Shown here: positions 18,563-26,905 of the stretch, in pieces | Layout of the letters: each line of letters begins with the position of its first letter | Position numbering within the stretch: position 1 is the stretch's first letter | NCBI GenBank assembly: GCA_035536915.1 | Contig: DATLNE010000034.1 | Location: forward strand, 23,781-87,780 | Length of the DNA stretch: 64,000 nucleotides | Direction of reading: 5' to 3' | Origin: Acidimicrobiales bacterium | GTDB lineage: Bacteria > Actinomycetota > Acidimicrobiia > Acidimicrobiales > JAHWLA01 | The notes under the pieces: model-generated | What the model saw: only the letters and a program-made list of their open reading frames with translations | Told to the model about the DNA's origin: nothing | Databases searched by the model: none | Made by a program: the position numbers and the translations under genes

Positions 18563-19330
18563 TCAGCAGCTTGTGTTCACGTTGACGAGGCACGGCCCCG
18601 CGATCGGGACGTCCGCTGTATGGGTGGTACCTGCCACTGTCACCCTGACCGTGTCGTTCGTGTCGTTCCCTGGCTCCACCAGCACGATCGGGCATGTCCC
18701 CAACACACCCACGCAGGGCGAGGACGCCGGTGTCGTCCTTGCGGTGGCGACGTCGGCCTCTCGAACAACGATTGTGGCGTCGGTGATCCCCAGTGGGCAG
18801 GGGCCGGGCCCCGAGACCCACGCGCATGTGTGGTTGTCGACGTTCACCCTGGTCTCGGTGTCGCCGTCCAGCGGACTGTTCACTGTTGTGACGGGGGCGT
18901 CGTTCTCCGTGCCCGTCCGGAAGACGTTCATGCCGACTGTGCCCACCTGGACTGTGCCGAAGACCGAGGTCCCGAGATGGCCGGGGTCGTCGGAATGGAC
19001 AACCCGGTTGAGGCAATCGAGGGCAAGGACCGTGGACGCGCCCCGGTCCGCCTCGCACTGGATGCCGACCGAACTGGTGGCCAATGGGTTGAACACCGTG
19101 ATCCGGCCGCCGGTGGCCTCGGGTGAGCTGCTGCCGGTCGGCGTCGTGCTGTAACACAGCGCCAGTCCCGAGGAGCCGTTGTCGACGCCGAGTGACACGG
19201 GGACTGCGCCTGGGGTCATGGTCGAGCAGGATGTCGAAAACCCGCTGTTGTCGGCGAACGCGGGTGCGATGGTTGCGACGCCCATGCCGATCCCGAGCGC
19301 GACGACGACAGGTGCCTTCAGTCGTTTCAT
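18563..19330 (-). CDS. Secreted protein of unknown function
   Basis: 255-residue exported protein. The signal peptide is KRLKAPVVVALGIGMGVATIAPAFA, with cleavage after AFA. The mature part is Thr/Ser/Val-rich with six to eight scattered cysteines (for example CSTMTP, CAWVSGPGPC, NVNTSC at the end), which suggests a disulfide-linked beta-rich fold. The ATG at 19330-19328 has a GAAAGG site upstream. The convergent neighbour is hppA. I see no homology to a named domain, and it may be a species-restricted cell-surface protein. Confidence 0.7.
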   Translation of the reverse strand: MKRLKAPVVVALGIGMGVATIAPAFADNSGFSTSCSTMTPGAVPVSLGVDNGSSGLALCYSTTPTGSSSPEATGGRITVFNPLATSSVGIQCEADRGASTVLALDCLNRVVHSDDPGHLGTSVFGTVQVGTVGMNVFRTGTENDAPVTTVNSPLDGDTETRVNVDNHTCAWVSGPGPCPLGITDATIVVREADVATARTTPASSPCVGVLGTCPIVLVEPGNDTNDTVRVTVAGTTHTADVPIAGPCLVNVNTSC

Positions 19331-19498
19331 GTCTGCCTTTCACGATGAGTCATGGAGGCAGCCGCTGGCTCGACCCCCAAATGGATGTGTGCGGGGGCAG
19401 CGGCGATCAAGACGACTTCGTTGTCCCCCCGCTCGACTGTCTACGAGGGCGAGACGGCCGATCCCTTCCTCGGTTCCCGTTGGGGCACACTTCCCGCC
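19331..19498. other. Intergenic spacer, 168 bases
   Basis: Divergent region between the minus-strand secreted-protein gene and the plus-strand small membrane-protein gene. It includes CACACT at about 19487-19492 shortly before the ATG at 19499, a possible leaderless -10 box. I see no hairpin or repeat that stands out. Confidence 0.35.
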
Positions 19499-19795
19499 AT
19501 GGCTGTGCTCGGGTGGGTGCTCTGTTGGATGTGGGTCGGCGTCGCCGTGTGGGTGTTCTTCGACGCCCGCCGGCGGGGGCGGACCGCCGTCTGGCACGCC
19601 GTGGCCACGGGACTCCTCCCAGGCGTAGGCCTGGCCGTCTACATGGGCACACGGGAGGCGGGCAGGCGGGACGACGACGACCGCCTCTCCCCGAGCGGTC
19701 ACCTGCTCCTTCGAGAGCTCACTTCTGAGGTCGAGCGCCTCCGCGCCGAGCTCGACGCAGTTCGAGGAACACCGGGATCAGCGACAGCAGGATGA
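19499..19795 (+). CDS. Small membrane protein, 98 residues
   Basis: Starts with a hydrophobic stretch (LGWVLCWMWVGVAVWVFFDARRRGR) and a second helix (ATGLLPGVGLAVYMG), then a cytoplasmic coiled-coil-like end (LLLRELTSEVERLRAELDAVRG). This two-helix plus coil layout is typical of small actinobacterial membrane proteins of unknown role. The ATG at 19499 is chosen because the longer reading begins with a low-complexity segment. The last 77 bases overlap the convergent dedA gene (both 3' ends), which is unusual. It could be a phospholipase-D nuclease N-terminal-like (PLDc_N) protein. Confidence 0.55.
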   Translation: MAVLGWVLCWMWVGVAVWVFFDARRRGRTAVWHAVATGLLPGVGLAVYMGTREAGRRDDDDRLSPSGHLLLRELTSEVERLRAELDAVRGTPGSATAG

Positions 19796-20321
19796 TGAAG
19801 CCGATCACCGGCAGCAGGTACTTGTCGATGTCGGGGATGGTGTCGCCCAGGATGTAGCCGAGCGACGTCACGCCCACCGCCCAGATGAACCCACCGAGGA
19901 TGTTGAAGCGGACGAACGTCCGGTACTCCATCGTCCCCACGCCGGCGAGGATCGGGGCGAACGTGCGCACGATGGGCACGAACCGAGCCAGCACGATCGT
20001 CTTCGAGCCGTACTTGTCGAAGTAGGCTTGGGCCTTCTCCAGGTTCTCGTGCTTGAACAGCCGCGACTCTGGCCGCCGGAACAGGGCGGGCCCCACCCGG
20101 TTCCCGAAGGCGTAGCCCACCTGATCGCCCGCCACCGCCGCCACGAAGCAGCCCACCAGGATCAGCGGGAAGTTCAGCTTGCCCTGGGAGGCCAGCAGCC
20201 CGGCGGTGAACAGCAGCGAGTCGCCGGGCAGGAAGAACCCGATGAGCAGCCCCGACTCGGCGAACACGATGGCGAACAAGCCGATGGTCCCGACCGTCTC
20301 GATCAAATGCTCAAGATGCAC
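19719..20321 (-). CDS. DedA/VTT-family membrane protein
   Basis: About 200-residue DedA protein. Recognisable parts are FAESGLLIGFFLPGDSLLFTAG, DQVGYAFGNRVGP, and FVPIVRTFAPILAGVGTMEYRTFVRFNILGG, which include the conserved Arg and the re-entrant Gly-rich loops. The family supports lipid scrambling and envelope proton balance. I took the GTG at 20321-20319 as start because TAGCCT (complement of 20330-20335) sits eight bases upstream, giving a leaderless transcript. The 3' end overlaps the plus-strand small membrane gene by 77 bases. Confidence 0.85.
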   Translation of the reverse strand: MHLEHLIETVGTIGLFAIVFAESGLLIGFFLPGDSLLFTAGLLASQGKLNFPLILVGCFVAAVAGDQVGYAFGNRVGPALFRRPESRLFKHENLEKAQAYFDKYGSKTIVLARFVPIVRTFAPILAGVGTMEYRTFVRFNILGGFIWAVGVTSLGYILGDTIPDIDKYLLPVIGFIILLSLIPVFLELRRARRGGARPQK

Positions 20322-20402
20322 GGCGCAGGAGGCTAGGGGTCTGGGCAGGTGATCGCCGCATCGGCGGTGAACACCCAACCGTCGACCTAGGGGGGAACCA
20401 CC

Positions 20403-22250
20403 ATGAAGAAAGTCGCTTTTGTCGCGGCCGCAGCGGTGTTCGCTGCACTGCTGGCGCCGGCTGCTCGCAGCGCCGTCGTGCCTGTAGCTCGGGGCGCCGA
20501 GCCCGTCGTGCTCACCGGGGCGCAGCTCCCCACGTGGTCGCGCCTGCCCGCCGCGGGCAGCGCCCTGCCGTGGCCCACCGGATTCCTTGACGGCGTGCGC
20601 GACGCCCACCACGGCACGCTCGTCGTCCCGCCCGACGTGCGCACCGGCGTCGACCCCGACGAGATCGTGGCCTACAAGTGGGACGGCGCCTGGGTCGAGG
20701 TGCCCGTGCAGGTCGACCAGCGCTTCCCGTACTTCCTGGCCAACGCCAACTCCGACTTCGCCATGTACTCCGCCGTCGACGAAGAGCTCACCTACCAGTG
20801 GGACGTCGAGCGCTGGAAGATGACCGCAGGCAGTTGCGCCACGGCCTTCCCGCCCGGTGCGTCGACCATGGCCGACCCGGTGCCCACCCTCGACGACGAC
20901 GACGAGCTGGTGTTCATGGCGTCGGACGCAGGCGGCCAAGCCCCGCCCGCCTCCCGCCCTGCGGGCACCGTGGGGGAGCGCCAGGACGTCACGCTGGCCG
21001 ACCCGCTCGACCCGACCAACGTCCGCCACGTCTACCTGTTCCGCAACCCCACCGGGCCGACGACCACCACGAGCTACGTCGACTACGACCGTGACGCCGA
21101 CGCCGACGAGTGGATCGACCGCGACAGCTTCACCGCCGATGACCCCGAGAAGCTCGGCAGCAGCAACACCGGCTACGGGCCCAACCTGGGCGGCGACGTG
21201 TGCGATCCCGGCGGCACAATCCGCAGCTCGACCGACCGCTTCCCCCGCGACGGCGTGACCGTCACCACCGACGCCTACACCTGGCGAGCCACCGGCCGCT
21301 GGATGGTGCGCGGCATCCAGGTCGCCAACGCCGGCGGGTACGGCCCCGACCTCATCGACCGGTGGAAGGGCCGGGCCTTCCAGCAGAGCCCCGATTCGTC
21401 GATCTCCGTCGTCGGCTTCGAGGACGAGCAGGTCAACTGGGAGGCCAACTCCATCCTCTTGGGCGAGCGCACCGGTCCGGTGCGGGCCATCCGGGAGACG
21501 TGGGGCGCCGACTCCGGCACCAACGTGACCAAGACCGAGACCTTCTATCGCGACGCCGTCACCTACCGGTACCGGGTGCGCGTGCACCCCATCCCCCCCG
21601 ACGGCCTCTACACGTCGTGGGACTACAACGCCAACGTCGCCACCACGTACTACAACGCCATCAAGCCGAGCGGCGTGGCCATCGACGGCGTGAACGACGA
21701 CGTGGGCAACGTCGACCAGGTGGGCGGGCAGCCCGCTTTCTTCGACGCTCCCGACCCCACATTCAATGCCCCGTTGTCGGTCATGAACTGGGAGCAGGTG
21801 TCGGGTGCAGGCGACGCAGGCTCGCTCGTCTACATCATGGAGTTGAAGGGGGCGACGTCGGCCGCCAACCCCGCCGTGGTGCCGTACTACCGCGACGACA
21901 AGTGCCTCGACGACGGCACCGGCGACAACCCGGTGGCCCGCCCGTACCCGGGTGACGCCAGCACCGACGCCAATGTGAAGGCCGGTTACGAAGCGGCCAA
22001 CGGCGGCACGCCGTACGCCTCGCTCACCTGCGACCAGAAGCAGGGGGCGTGGGGCAGCCACGGCGTGCACTTCTTCGTCACCCACGACAGCGACAACGCA
22101 TTCACACCCAAGACGACGACCGAAGTGGACGCCCAGCAGTGGCAGTTCGCCGTCCCGACGGCGGCCCCGACCAACGTGGGCGACCCCTACGCCAACGTGG
22201 TCAAGGCCAAGCTCGTGGCTGCGGCGGTCCCGCAGGACGCAGGCCCCTGA
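20403..22250 (+). CDS. Large secreted protein of unknown function
   Basis: 615-residue exported protein with a signal peptide (KKVAFVAAAAVFAALLAPAARS). The mature part has no obvious transmembrane helix or anchor. It has many Asp/Thr/Tyr residues, a DDDDELVFMASDAGG segment, and WEANSILLGERTGPVRAIRETWG, reminiscent of large extracellular beta-rich proteins. An AGGGGGGAACC ribosome site precedes the ATG. I cannot name a domain. Possible roles are an extracellular enzyme or a polysaccharide-binding protein. The next gene, topA, is housekeeping, and a strong hairpin separates them. Confidence 0.7.
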   Translation: MKKVAFVAAAAVFAALLAPAARSAVVPVARGAEPVVLTGAQLPTWSRLPAAGSALPWPTGFLDGVRDAHHGTLVVPPDVRTGVDPDEIVAYKWDGAWVEVPVQVDQRFPYFLANANSDFAMYSAVDEELTYQWDVERWKMTAGSCATAFPPGASTMADPVPTLDDDDELVFMASDAGGQAPPASRPAGTVGERQDVTLADPLDPTNVRHVYLFRNPTGPTTTTSYVDYDRDADADEWIDRDSFTADDPEKLGSSNTGYGPNLGGDVCDPGGTIRSSTDRFPRDGVTVTTDAYTWRATGRWMVRGIQVANAGGYGPDLIDRWKGRAFQQSPDSSISVVGFEDEQVNWEANSILLGERTGPVRAIRETWGADSGTNVTKTETFYRDAVTYRYRVRVHPIPPDGLYTSWDYNANVATTYYNAIKPSGVAIDGVNDDVGNVDQVGGQPAFFDAPDPTFNAPLSVMNWEQVSGAGDAGSLVYIMELKGATSAANPAVVPYYRDDKCLDDGTGDNPVARPYPGDASTDANVKAGYEAANGGTPYASLTCDQKQGAWGSHGVHFFVTHDSDNAFTPKTTTEVDAQQWQFAVPTAAPTNVGDPYANVVKAKLVAAAVPQDAGP

Positions 22251-22259
22251 CGCGGGCGC

Positions 22260-22287
22260 GGGCGGGGCTGTATTGACAGTCCCGCCC
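22260..22287 (+). terminator. Hairpin after the 615-residue secreted protein
   Basis: GGGCGGGGCTGT (22260-22271) pairs with ACAGTCCCGCCC (22276-22287) around the loop ATTG, giving a 12-bp stem with one G-T pair. It is ten bases after the stop and before topA. No U-run follows, so terminator status is likely but not proven. Confidence 0.6.
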
Positions 22288-22310
22288 CCGTCTGCTGACC
22301 TCGAAAAACC

Positions 22311-24917
22311 ATGCCCAAGCCCCTCGTCATCGTGGAATCGCCGGCCAAGGCGAAGACCATTGCCGGCTTCCTCGGCGGCGATTTCGTCGTGGAGTCGTCG
22401 ATCGGCCACATCCGCGACCTGCCTCGCAACGCCGCCGACGTCCCGCCCGCATTGAAGGGCGAGCCGTGGGCGCGGCTGGGCGTCGACGTCGACAACGGGT
22501 TCAAGCCGCTGTACGTGGTGTCCCGCGAGAAGAAGGACCAAGTCAAGAAGCTCAAGGCGCTGCTGAAGGACGCCAGCGAGCTCTATCTCGCAACCGACGA
22601 GGACCGCGAAGGCGAGTCGATCGCGTGGCACCTGTTGGAGGTGCTGAACCCGCCGGCCAACATCCCGGTCAAGCGCATGGTGTTCCACGAGATCACCCGC
22701 CCCGCCATCGAGCGGGCCGTGAGCGAGTGGCGCGAGCTCGACCGCCGGCTGGTCGACGCCCAGGAGGCACGGCGCATCCTCGACCGCCTGTTCGGCTACG
22801 AGGTGTCGCCTGTCCTCTGGAAGAAGGTCATGCCGAAGCTGTCGGCGGGCCGGGTGCAGAGCGTCGCCACCCGCATCCTCGTCGAGCGCGAGCGGGCCCG
22901 CATGCGCTTCCGGGCCGCGGGCTACTGGGACCTCGAGGGCACGTTCACCAAGGAGGCCGACGCCTTCACCGCCGGGCTCGTCAGCATCGACGGCAAGCGG
23001 CTGGCGACCGGCAAGGACTTCGACGAGTCGGGCACGCCCAAGGCGAGTGTCGTGGTGCTCGACGAGCCTGCGGCGCGGTCGCTGGCCGAGCGGCTGGGCG
23101 GCGCCGAGATCGCCGTGCGCTCGGTCGAGGAGAAGCCGTTCAAGACCTCGCCCAAGCCGCCGTTCATGACCTCGACGTTGCAGCAGGAGGCGGGCCGCAA
23201 GCTGCGCTTCTCGTCGCAGCGCACCATGCAGGTCGCCCAGCGACTGTACGAGAACGGCTACATCACCTACATGCGCACCGACAGCACCACCTTGTCGGAG
23301 ACGGCGCTGACCGCGGCCCGCACCCAGGCCGCCGAGCTCTACGGCGCCGACTACGTGCCCGACGCGCCGCGGCGGTACGAGAAGAAGGTCAAGAACGCCC
23401 AGGAGGCCCACGAGGCCATCCGTCCGGCGGGCGACTCCTTCCGCCGCCCCGAGCAGGTGGCCCGTGAGGTGGGCGCCGACGAGGCCCGCCTGTACGAGCT
23501 CATCTGGAAGCGCACCGTGGCCTCGCAGATGAAGGACGCCGCGGGCCAGCGCGTGCAGGTGCGCCTGGGCGGGCGGTCGAGCGCAGGCGAGGACGCCGAG
23601 TTCGCGGCCAGCGGCCAGGTCATCACCTTCCCCGGCTACATGCGGGCCTACGTCGAGGGCTCCGACGATCCCGACGCCGAACTGGAAGACCGCGAGGTGC
23701 GGCTGCCCGCCATGGCCGCCGGTGACGCCCTCGGGCTGGCCGGGCTGGAGGCCAAGGGGCATTCGACCCAGCCGCCTGCCCGCTACACCGAAGCCTCGCT
23801 GGTGCGGGCGCTGGAGGAGATGGGCGTGGGCCGGCCGTCCACCTACGCCTCGATCATCGGCACCATCCAAGACCGCGGCTACGTGTGGAAGAAGGGCACG
23901 GCGCTGGTGCCGTCGTTCACCGCCTTCGCCGTGGTGGGGTTGTTGGAGCGGCACTTCCCCAAGCTCGTCGACTACGCCTTCACCGCCGACATGGAGTCCG
24001 AGCTCGACGAGATCGCCGCGGGCGGCGAAGAAGCCGTGCCGTGGCTGACCTCGTTCTACTTCGGGAACGCGAGCGGCGTGCCCGGGTTGAAGCAGCTCGT
24101 GTCGGACCACCTCGGCGAGATCGACGCCCGCGAGGTGAACTCCATCCCCGTCAACGACGAGATCATGGTGCGGGTGGGGCGCTACGGCCCGTACGTGCAG
24201 CGGGGCGACGAGCGGGCATCCGTGCCCGAAGACCTGGCGCCCGACGAGCTGACCGCCGAGAAGGCCGAGGAGCTGCTGTCGGCGCCCAGCGGCGACCGCG
24301 TGTTGGGGGAGGACCCCGAGGCCGGGCTGCCGGTGGTGGCCAAGGCCGGGCGCTACGGGCCGTATGTGCAGTTGGGCGAAGGCGACGCGGGGTCGAAGAC
24401 CAAGCCCCGCACGGCGTCGCTGTTCAAGTCGATGACGCTCGACTCGGTGACGTTGGAGGATGCGCTGCGGCTGTTGCAGTTGCCGCGGGTGGTCGGGGTC
24501 GACCCCACTGACGGCAAGGAGATCACCGCCCAGAACGGGCGCTACGGGCCGTACATCAAGAAGGGCACCGACTCGCGCTCGATCGAGTCGGAGGAGCAGT
24601 TGCTGACGATCACGCTGGAGGAGTGCCAGGCGGTCTTCGCCCAGCCCAAGCAGCGGGGGCGGGGCGCGGCCGCGGCGCCGCCGTTGCGCGAACTGGGCGA
24701 CGACCCGGTGAGCGGCAAGCCGGTGGTGCTGAAGGAAGGCCGCTTCGGGCCGTACGTGACCGACGGCGAGACCAACGCCTCGCTGCGCAAGGGCGACAGC
24801 GTCGAGGAACTCACCCCGGAGCGGGCCGCCGAACTGCTGGCCGACCGCCGCGCCGCAGGCCCGCCCAAGAAGAAGGCGGGCCGCACCACCAAGAAAGCCG
24901 CCAAAGCCCGCCGTTAA
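22311..24917 (+). CDS. topA: DNA topoisomerase I (type IA)
   Basis: 868-residue enzyme that relaxes negative supercoils. The N-terminal Toprim domain starts PLVIVESPAKAKTIAGFLG and has the DEDREGES acidic motif (ATDEDREGESIAWHL). The active-site tyrosine is Tyr320 in YITYMRTDST. After the core come repeated GRYGPYVQ-type C-terminal units (near 618, 680, 742 and 812) as in actinobacterial TopA, with no zinc ribbons. The protein ends in a Lys/Arg-rich tail (KKKAGRTTKKAAKARR) that aids DNA binding and processivity. A perfect hairpin follows eight bases downstream. Confidence 0.96.
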   Translation: MPKPLVIVESPAKAKTIAGFLGGDFVVESSIGHIRDLPRNAADVPPALKGEPWARLGVDVDNGFKPLYVVSREKKDQVKKLKALLKDASELYLATDEDREGESIAWHLLEVLNPPANIPVKRMVFHEITRPAIERAVSEWRELDRRLVDAQEARRILDRLFGYEVSPVLWKKVMPKLSAGRVQSVATRILVERERARMRFRAAGYWDLEGTFTKEADAFTAGLVSIDGKRLATGKDFDESGTPKASVVVLDEPAARSLAERLGGAEIAVRSVEEKPFKTSPKPPFMTSTLQQEAGRKLRFSSQRTMQVAQRLYENGYITYMRTDSTTLSETALTAARTQAAELYGADYVPDAPRRYEKKVKNAQEAHEAIRPAGDSFRRPEQVAREVGADEARLYELIWKRTVASQMKDAAGQRVQVRLGGRSSAGEDAEFAASGQVITFPGYMRAYVEGSDDPDAELEDREVRLPAMAAGDALGLAGLEAKGHSTQPPARYTEASLVRALEEMGVGRPSTYASIIGTIQDRGYVWKKGTALVPSFTAFAVVGLLERHFPKLVDYAFTADMESELDEIAAGGEEAVPWLTSFYFGNASGVPGLKQLVSDHLGEIDAREVNSIPVNDEIMVRVGRYGPYVQRGDERASVPEDLAPDELTAEKAEELLSAPSGDRVLGEDPEAGLPVVAKAGRYGPYVQLGEGDAGSKTKPRTASLFKSMTLDSVTLEDALRLLQLPRVVGVDPTDGKEITAQNGRYGPYIKKGTDSRSIESEEQLLTITLEECQAVFAQPKQRGRGAAAAPPLRELGDDPVSGKPVVLKEGRFGPYVTDGETNASLRKGDSVEELTPERAAELLADRRAAGPPKKKAGRTTKKAAKARR

Positions 24918-24924
24918 CCCCCGT

Positions 24925-24967
24925 CCCGAGTACATGGCGTACGGAATCCGTACGCCGTGTACTCGGG
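24925..24967. repeat. 21-bp inverted repeat between topA and MFS gene
   Basis: The left arm 24925-24945 begins CCCGAGTACATGGCGTACGG. The right arm 24947-24967 is complementary except for one position that forms a G-T pair. The central bases allow a short AAT loop. It lies eight bases after the topA stop and 35 before the MFS start, so it is probably a terminator, but its ends differ from the TTCTGG group. Confidence 0.85.
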
Positions 24968-25001
24968 AGTGGGGGTGGTGCCCCACTACCCTGTGCGCAC
25001 T

Positions 25002-26318
25002 GTGGCGGAGCCCACCCTCGACCCCGTCGACCCGTTGCCCGACCGCGCCTCGACCATCCGCCTGTTCGGCACCCCCTCCTTCTTCCGGTTGTGGGTGGCC
25101 CAAGTGGTGTCGTCGATGGGCGACTGGATCGGGTTCGTCGCCGTGGCTGCCATCGCCGCCCGCATCGGCGGGTCGTCGCCGGAGGCCGCTGTCGGCCTCG
25201 TCCTGTCGGCCCGGCTGATCCCGGGGTTCTTCCTCGCCCCGGCCGCGGGCGTGCTGGTCGACCGGTGGGACCGCAAGCGGGTCATGGTCATGTGCGACAT
25301 CGGCCGCGGCCTGGTGCTCGCCACCCTGCCGTTCGTCGACACCATCCCGGGCCTGTTCTTCGTCTCCCTGCTGCTCGAAGTGCTGACGCTGCTGTGGTCG
25401 CCGGCCAAGGAGGCGTCGGTCCCCAACCTGGTGCACGCCGACGCCCTGGCCACGGCCAACTCCCTTTCGTTGATCGCCGCCTACGGCACCTTCCCCATCG
25501 CCTCGGCCCTCTTCGCGGGCATGGCCAAGGTGGCCGAGTGGCTGTCGCGCTACGACAGCCTCGATGCCCTGCGACTGAGCCAGGAGACGGTGGCCATCTG
25601 GTTCGACGTGCTGACGTTCTTCGTCTCCGCCCTGCTCATCGCCACCGTCGCCCTGCCACGCACGCCCAAGGTCGACCGCCCCCGCGGCATCGACTTCCGC
25701 CAGACCTTCCGAGAACTGGCCGAAGGCTGGCGCTTCATCGGCCAGAACGCCGTGGTGCGCTCGGTCATCGTCGGCCTGGCCACCGGCCTCATCGGCGGCG
25801 GCATGGTGGTGCCGCTCGGCCCCGTCATGTCGAGCGAGGTCTTCGGCGCGGGCACGGCGGGCTTCGGCCTCCTGCTCACCGCCCTGGGCACCGGCGTGGC
25901 GCTCGGCATCATCGGCCTCTCCGTGATCCAGAAGCGAGTGCCGCATGCCCGCCTGTTCGTGTGGGCGCTGGTCGGCGCGGGCGCCTGCATCGTGGCCGGC
26001 GCCTCGATGTCGTCGCTCACCCCGGCCCTTGCTTTCGTGTCGGTGCTCGGGCTCTGCGCGGGCGCCGTCTACATCCTCGGCTTCACCCTGCTGCAGACGA
26101 ACGTGGAGAACGAACTGCGGGGCCGCATCTTCGCCACCCTCTACACGCTCATCCGCTTCTGTCTGCTGCTGTCGTTCGTGGTGGCGCCCGCCCTCTCGTC
26201 GTTGCTCGACGACCTCTTCGAGGGGATCGAAGGGGCCCGCCTCACCCTCTGGTTCGGCGGGTCGATCATCCTCATGGCCGCCCTGCTGGCCCAGCGGTCG
26301 TTGCGCACCAGTCGATGA
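25002..26318 (+). CDS. MFS transporter next to tmk
   Basis: About 438-residue major facilitator with the standard 12-helix pattern. FFRLWVAQVVSSMGDWIGFVAVAAIAARI, the motif A-like LVDRWDRKRVMVMCDIGRG and the late LGLCAGAVYILGFTLLQTNVENELRGR are seen. The GTG at 25002 is chosen because TACCCT (24987-24992) lies nine bases upstream. Upstream in-frame GTGs at 24957, 24975, 24978 and 24993 are less likely, the first being inside the hairpin. In Streptomyces an MFS domain is fused to thymidylate kinase. Here the two are separate, with overlapping ATGA. Confidence 0.83.
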   Translation: MAEPTLDPVDPLPDRASTIRLFGTPSFFRLWVAQVVSSMGDWIGFVAVAAIAARIGGSSPEAAVGLVLSARLIPGFFLAPAAGVLVDRWDRKRVMVMCDIGRGLVLATLPFVDTIPGLFFVSLLLEVLTLLWSPAKEASVPNLVHADALATANSLSLIAAYGTFPIASALFAGMAKVAEWLSRYDSLDALRLSQETVAIWFDVLTFFVSALLIATVALPRTPKVDRPRGIDFRQTFRELAEGWRFIGQNAVVRSVIVGLATGLIGGGMVVPLGPVMSSEVFGAGTAGFGLLLTALGTGVALGIIGLSVIQKRVPHARLFVWALVGAGACIVAGASMSSLTPALAFVSVLGLCAGAVYILGFTLLQTNVENELRGRIFATLYTLIRFCLLLSFVVAPALSSLLDDLFEGIEGARLTLWFGGSIILMAALLAQRSLRTSR

Positions 26319-26905
26319 GCAGGTTCATCGCCTTCGAGGGCGGCGACGCCTCGGGCAAGTCGACGCAGGCGGCGCTGCTGGCCAGCCGCCTCGGGGCCGT
26401 CCTCACCCGCGAGCCGGGCGGCACCGCCGTGGGCGAACGGGTGCGTGACCTCTTGCTCGACCCCGCCCTGGTCGACCTCGACCCCCGGGCCGAGGCGTTG
26501 TTCATGGCGGCGGCCCGGGCTCAGCACGTGGCCGAGGTCATCCGTCCCGCCCTCGACGCCGGACGCGACGTGGTGACCGACCGCTACGCGGGCTCGTCAC
26601 TGGCGTACCAGGGCTTCGGCCGCGGCCTCGACATCGACGCCGTGCGGGCCTTGTCGGAGTTCGCCACCGGCGGGCTGTGGCCCGACGTCGTGGTGCTGCT
26701 CGACGTGCCCGACGACGTGGCCCGCCAACGCCTCGGCGTGCTCGACCGCTTCGAAGCGGCAGGCGCCGACTTCCACCACCGGGTCGTCGAAGGCTTCCGC
26801 GCCCTGGCCGCCGCCGAGCCCGAGCGGTGGGTCGTCGTCTCGGGAGTCGGTAGCGTCGACGAGGTGACGGAACGGGTCTGGCAGGCGGTGGGCGCGAGTG
26901 GCTGA
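26315..26905 (+). CDS. tmk: Thymidylate kinase
   Basis: 196-residue dTMP kinase that makes dTDP. The P-loop is EGGDASGKST, the DR(Y/H) motif is DRYAGSSLAYQG, and the LID region includes LGVLDRFEAAGADFHHRV. The ATG overlaps the MFS stop (ATGA) and its stop lies near the holB start, so MFS, tmk and holB are one unit. Length is normal for the family. Confidence 0.94.
   Translation: MSRFIAFEGGDASGKSTQAALLASRLGAVLTREPGGTAVGERVRDLLLDPALVDLDPRAEALFMAAARAQHVAEVIRPALDAGRDVVTDRYAGSSLAYQGFGRGLDIDAVRALSEFATGGLWPDVVVLLDVPDDVARQRLGVLDRFEAAGADFHHRVVEGFRALAAAEPERWVVVSGVGSVDEVTERVWQAVGASG

Noticed and set aside
24957..25001. An earlier MFS start at GTG 24957
   Set aside because: That codon is inside the topA-downstream hairpin, and TACCCT is correctly spaced for GTG 25002.
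19719..25946. A 2075-codon open frame on the minus strand running antisense through topA and the 615-residue secreted protein
   Set aside because: Only its last 200 codons (DedA) look like protein. The rest is low-complexity Gly/His/Arg/Val-rich antisense of real genes, an effect of high GC.
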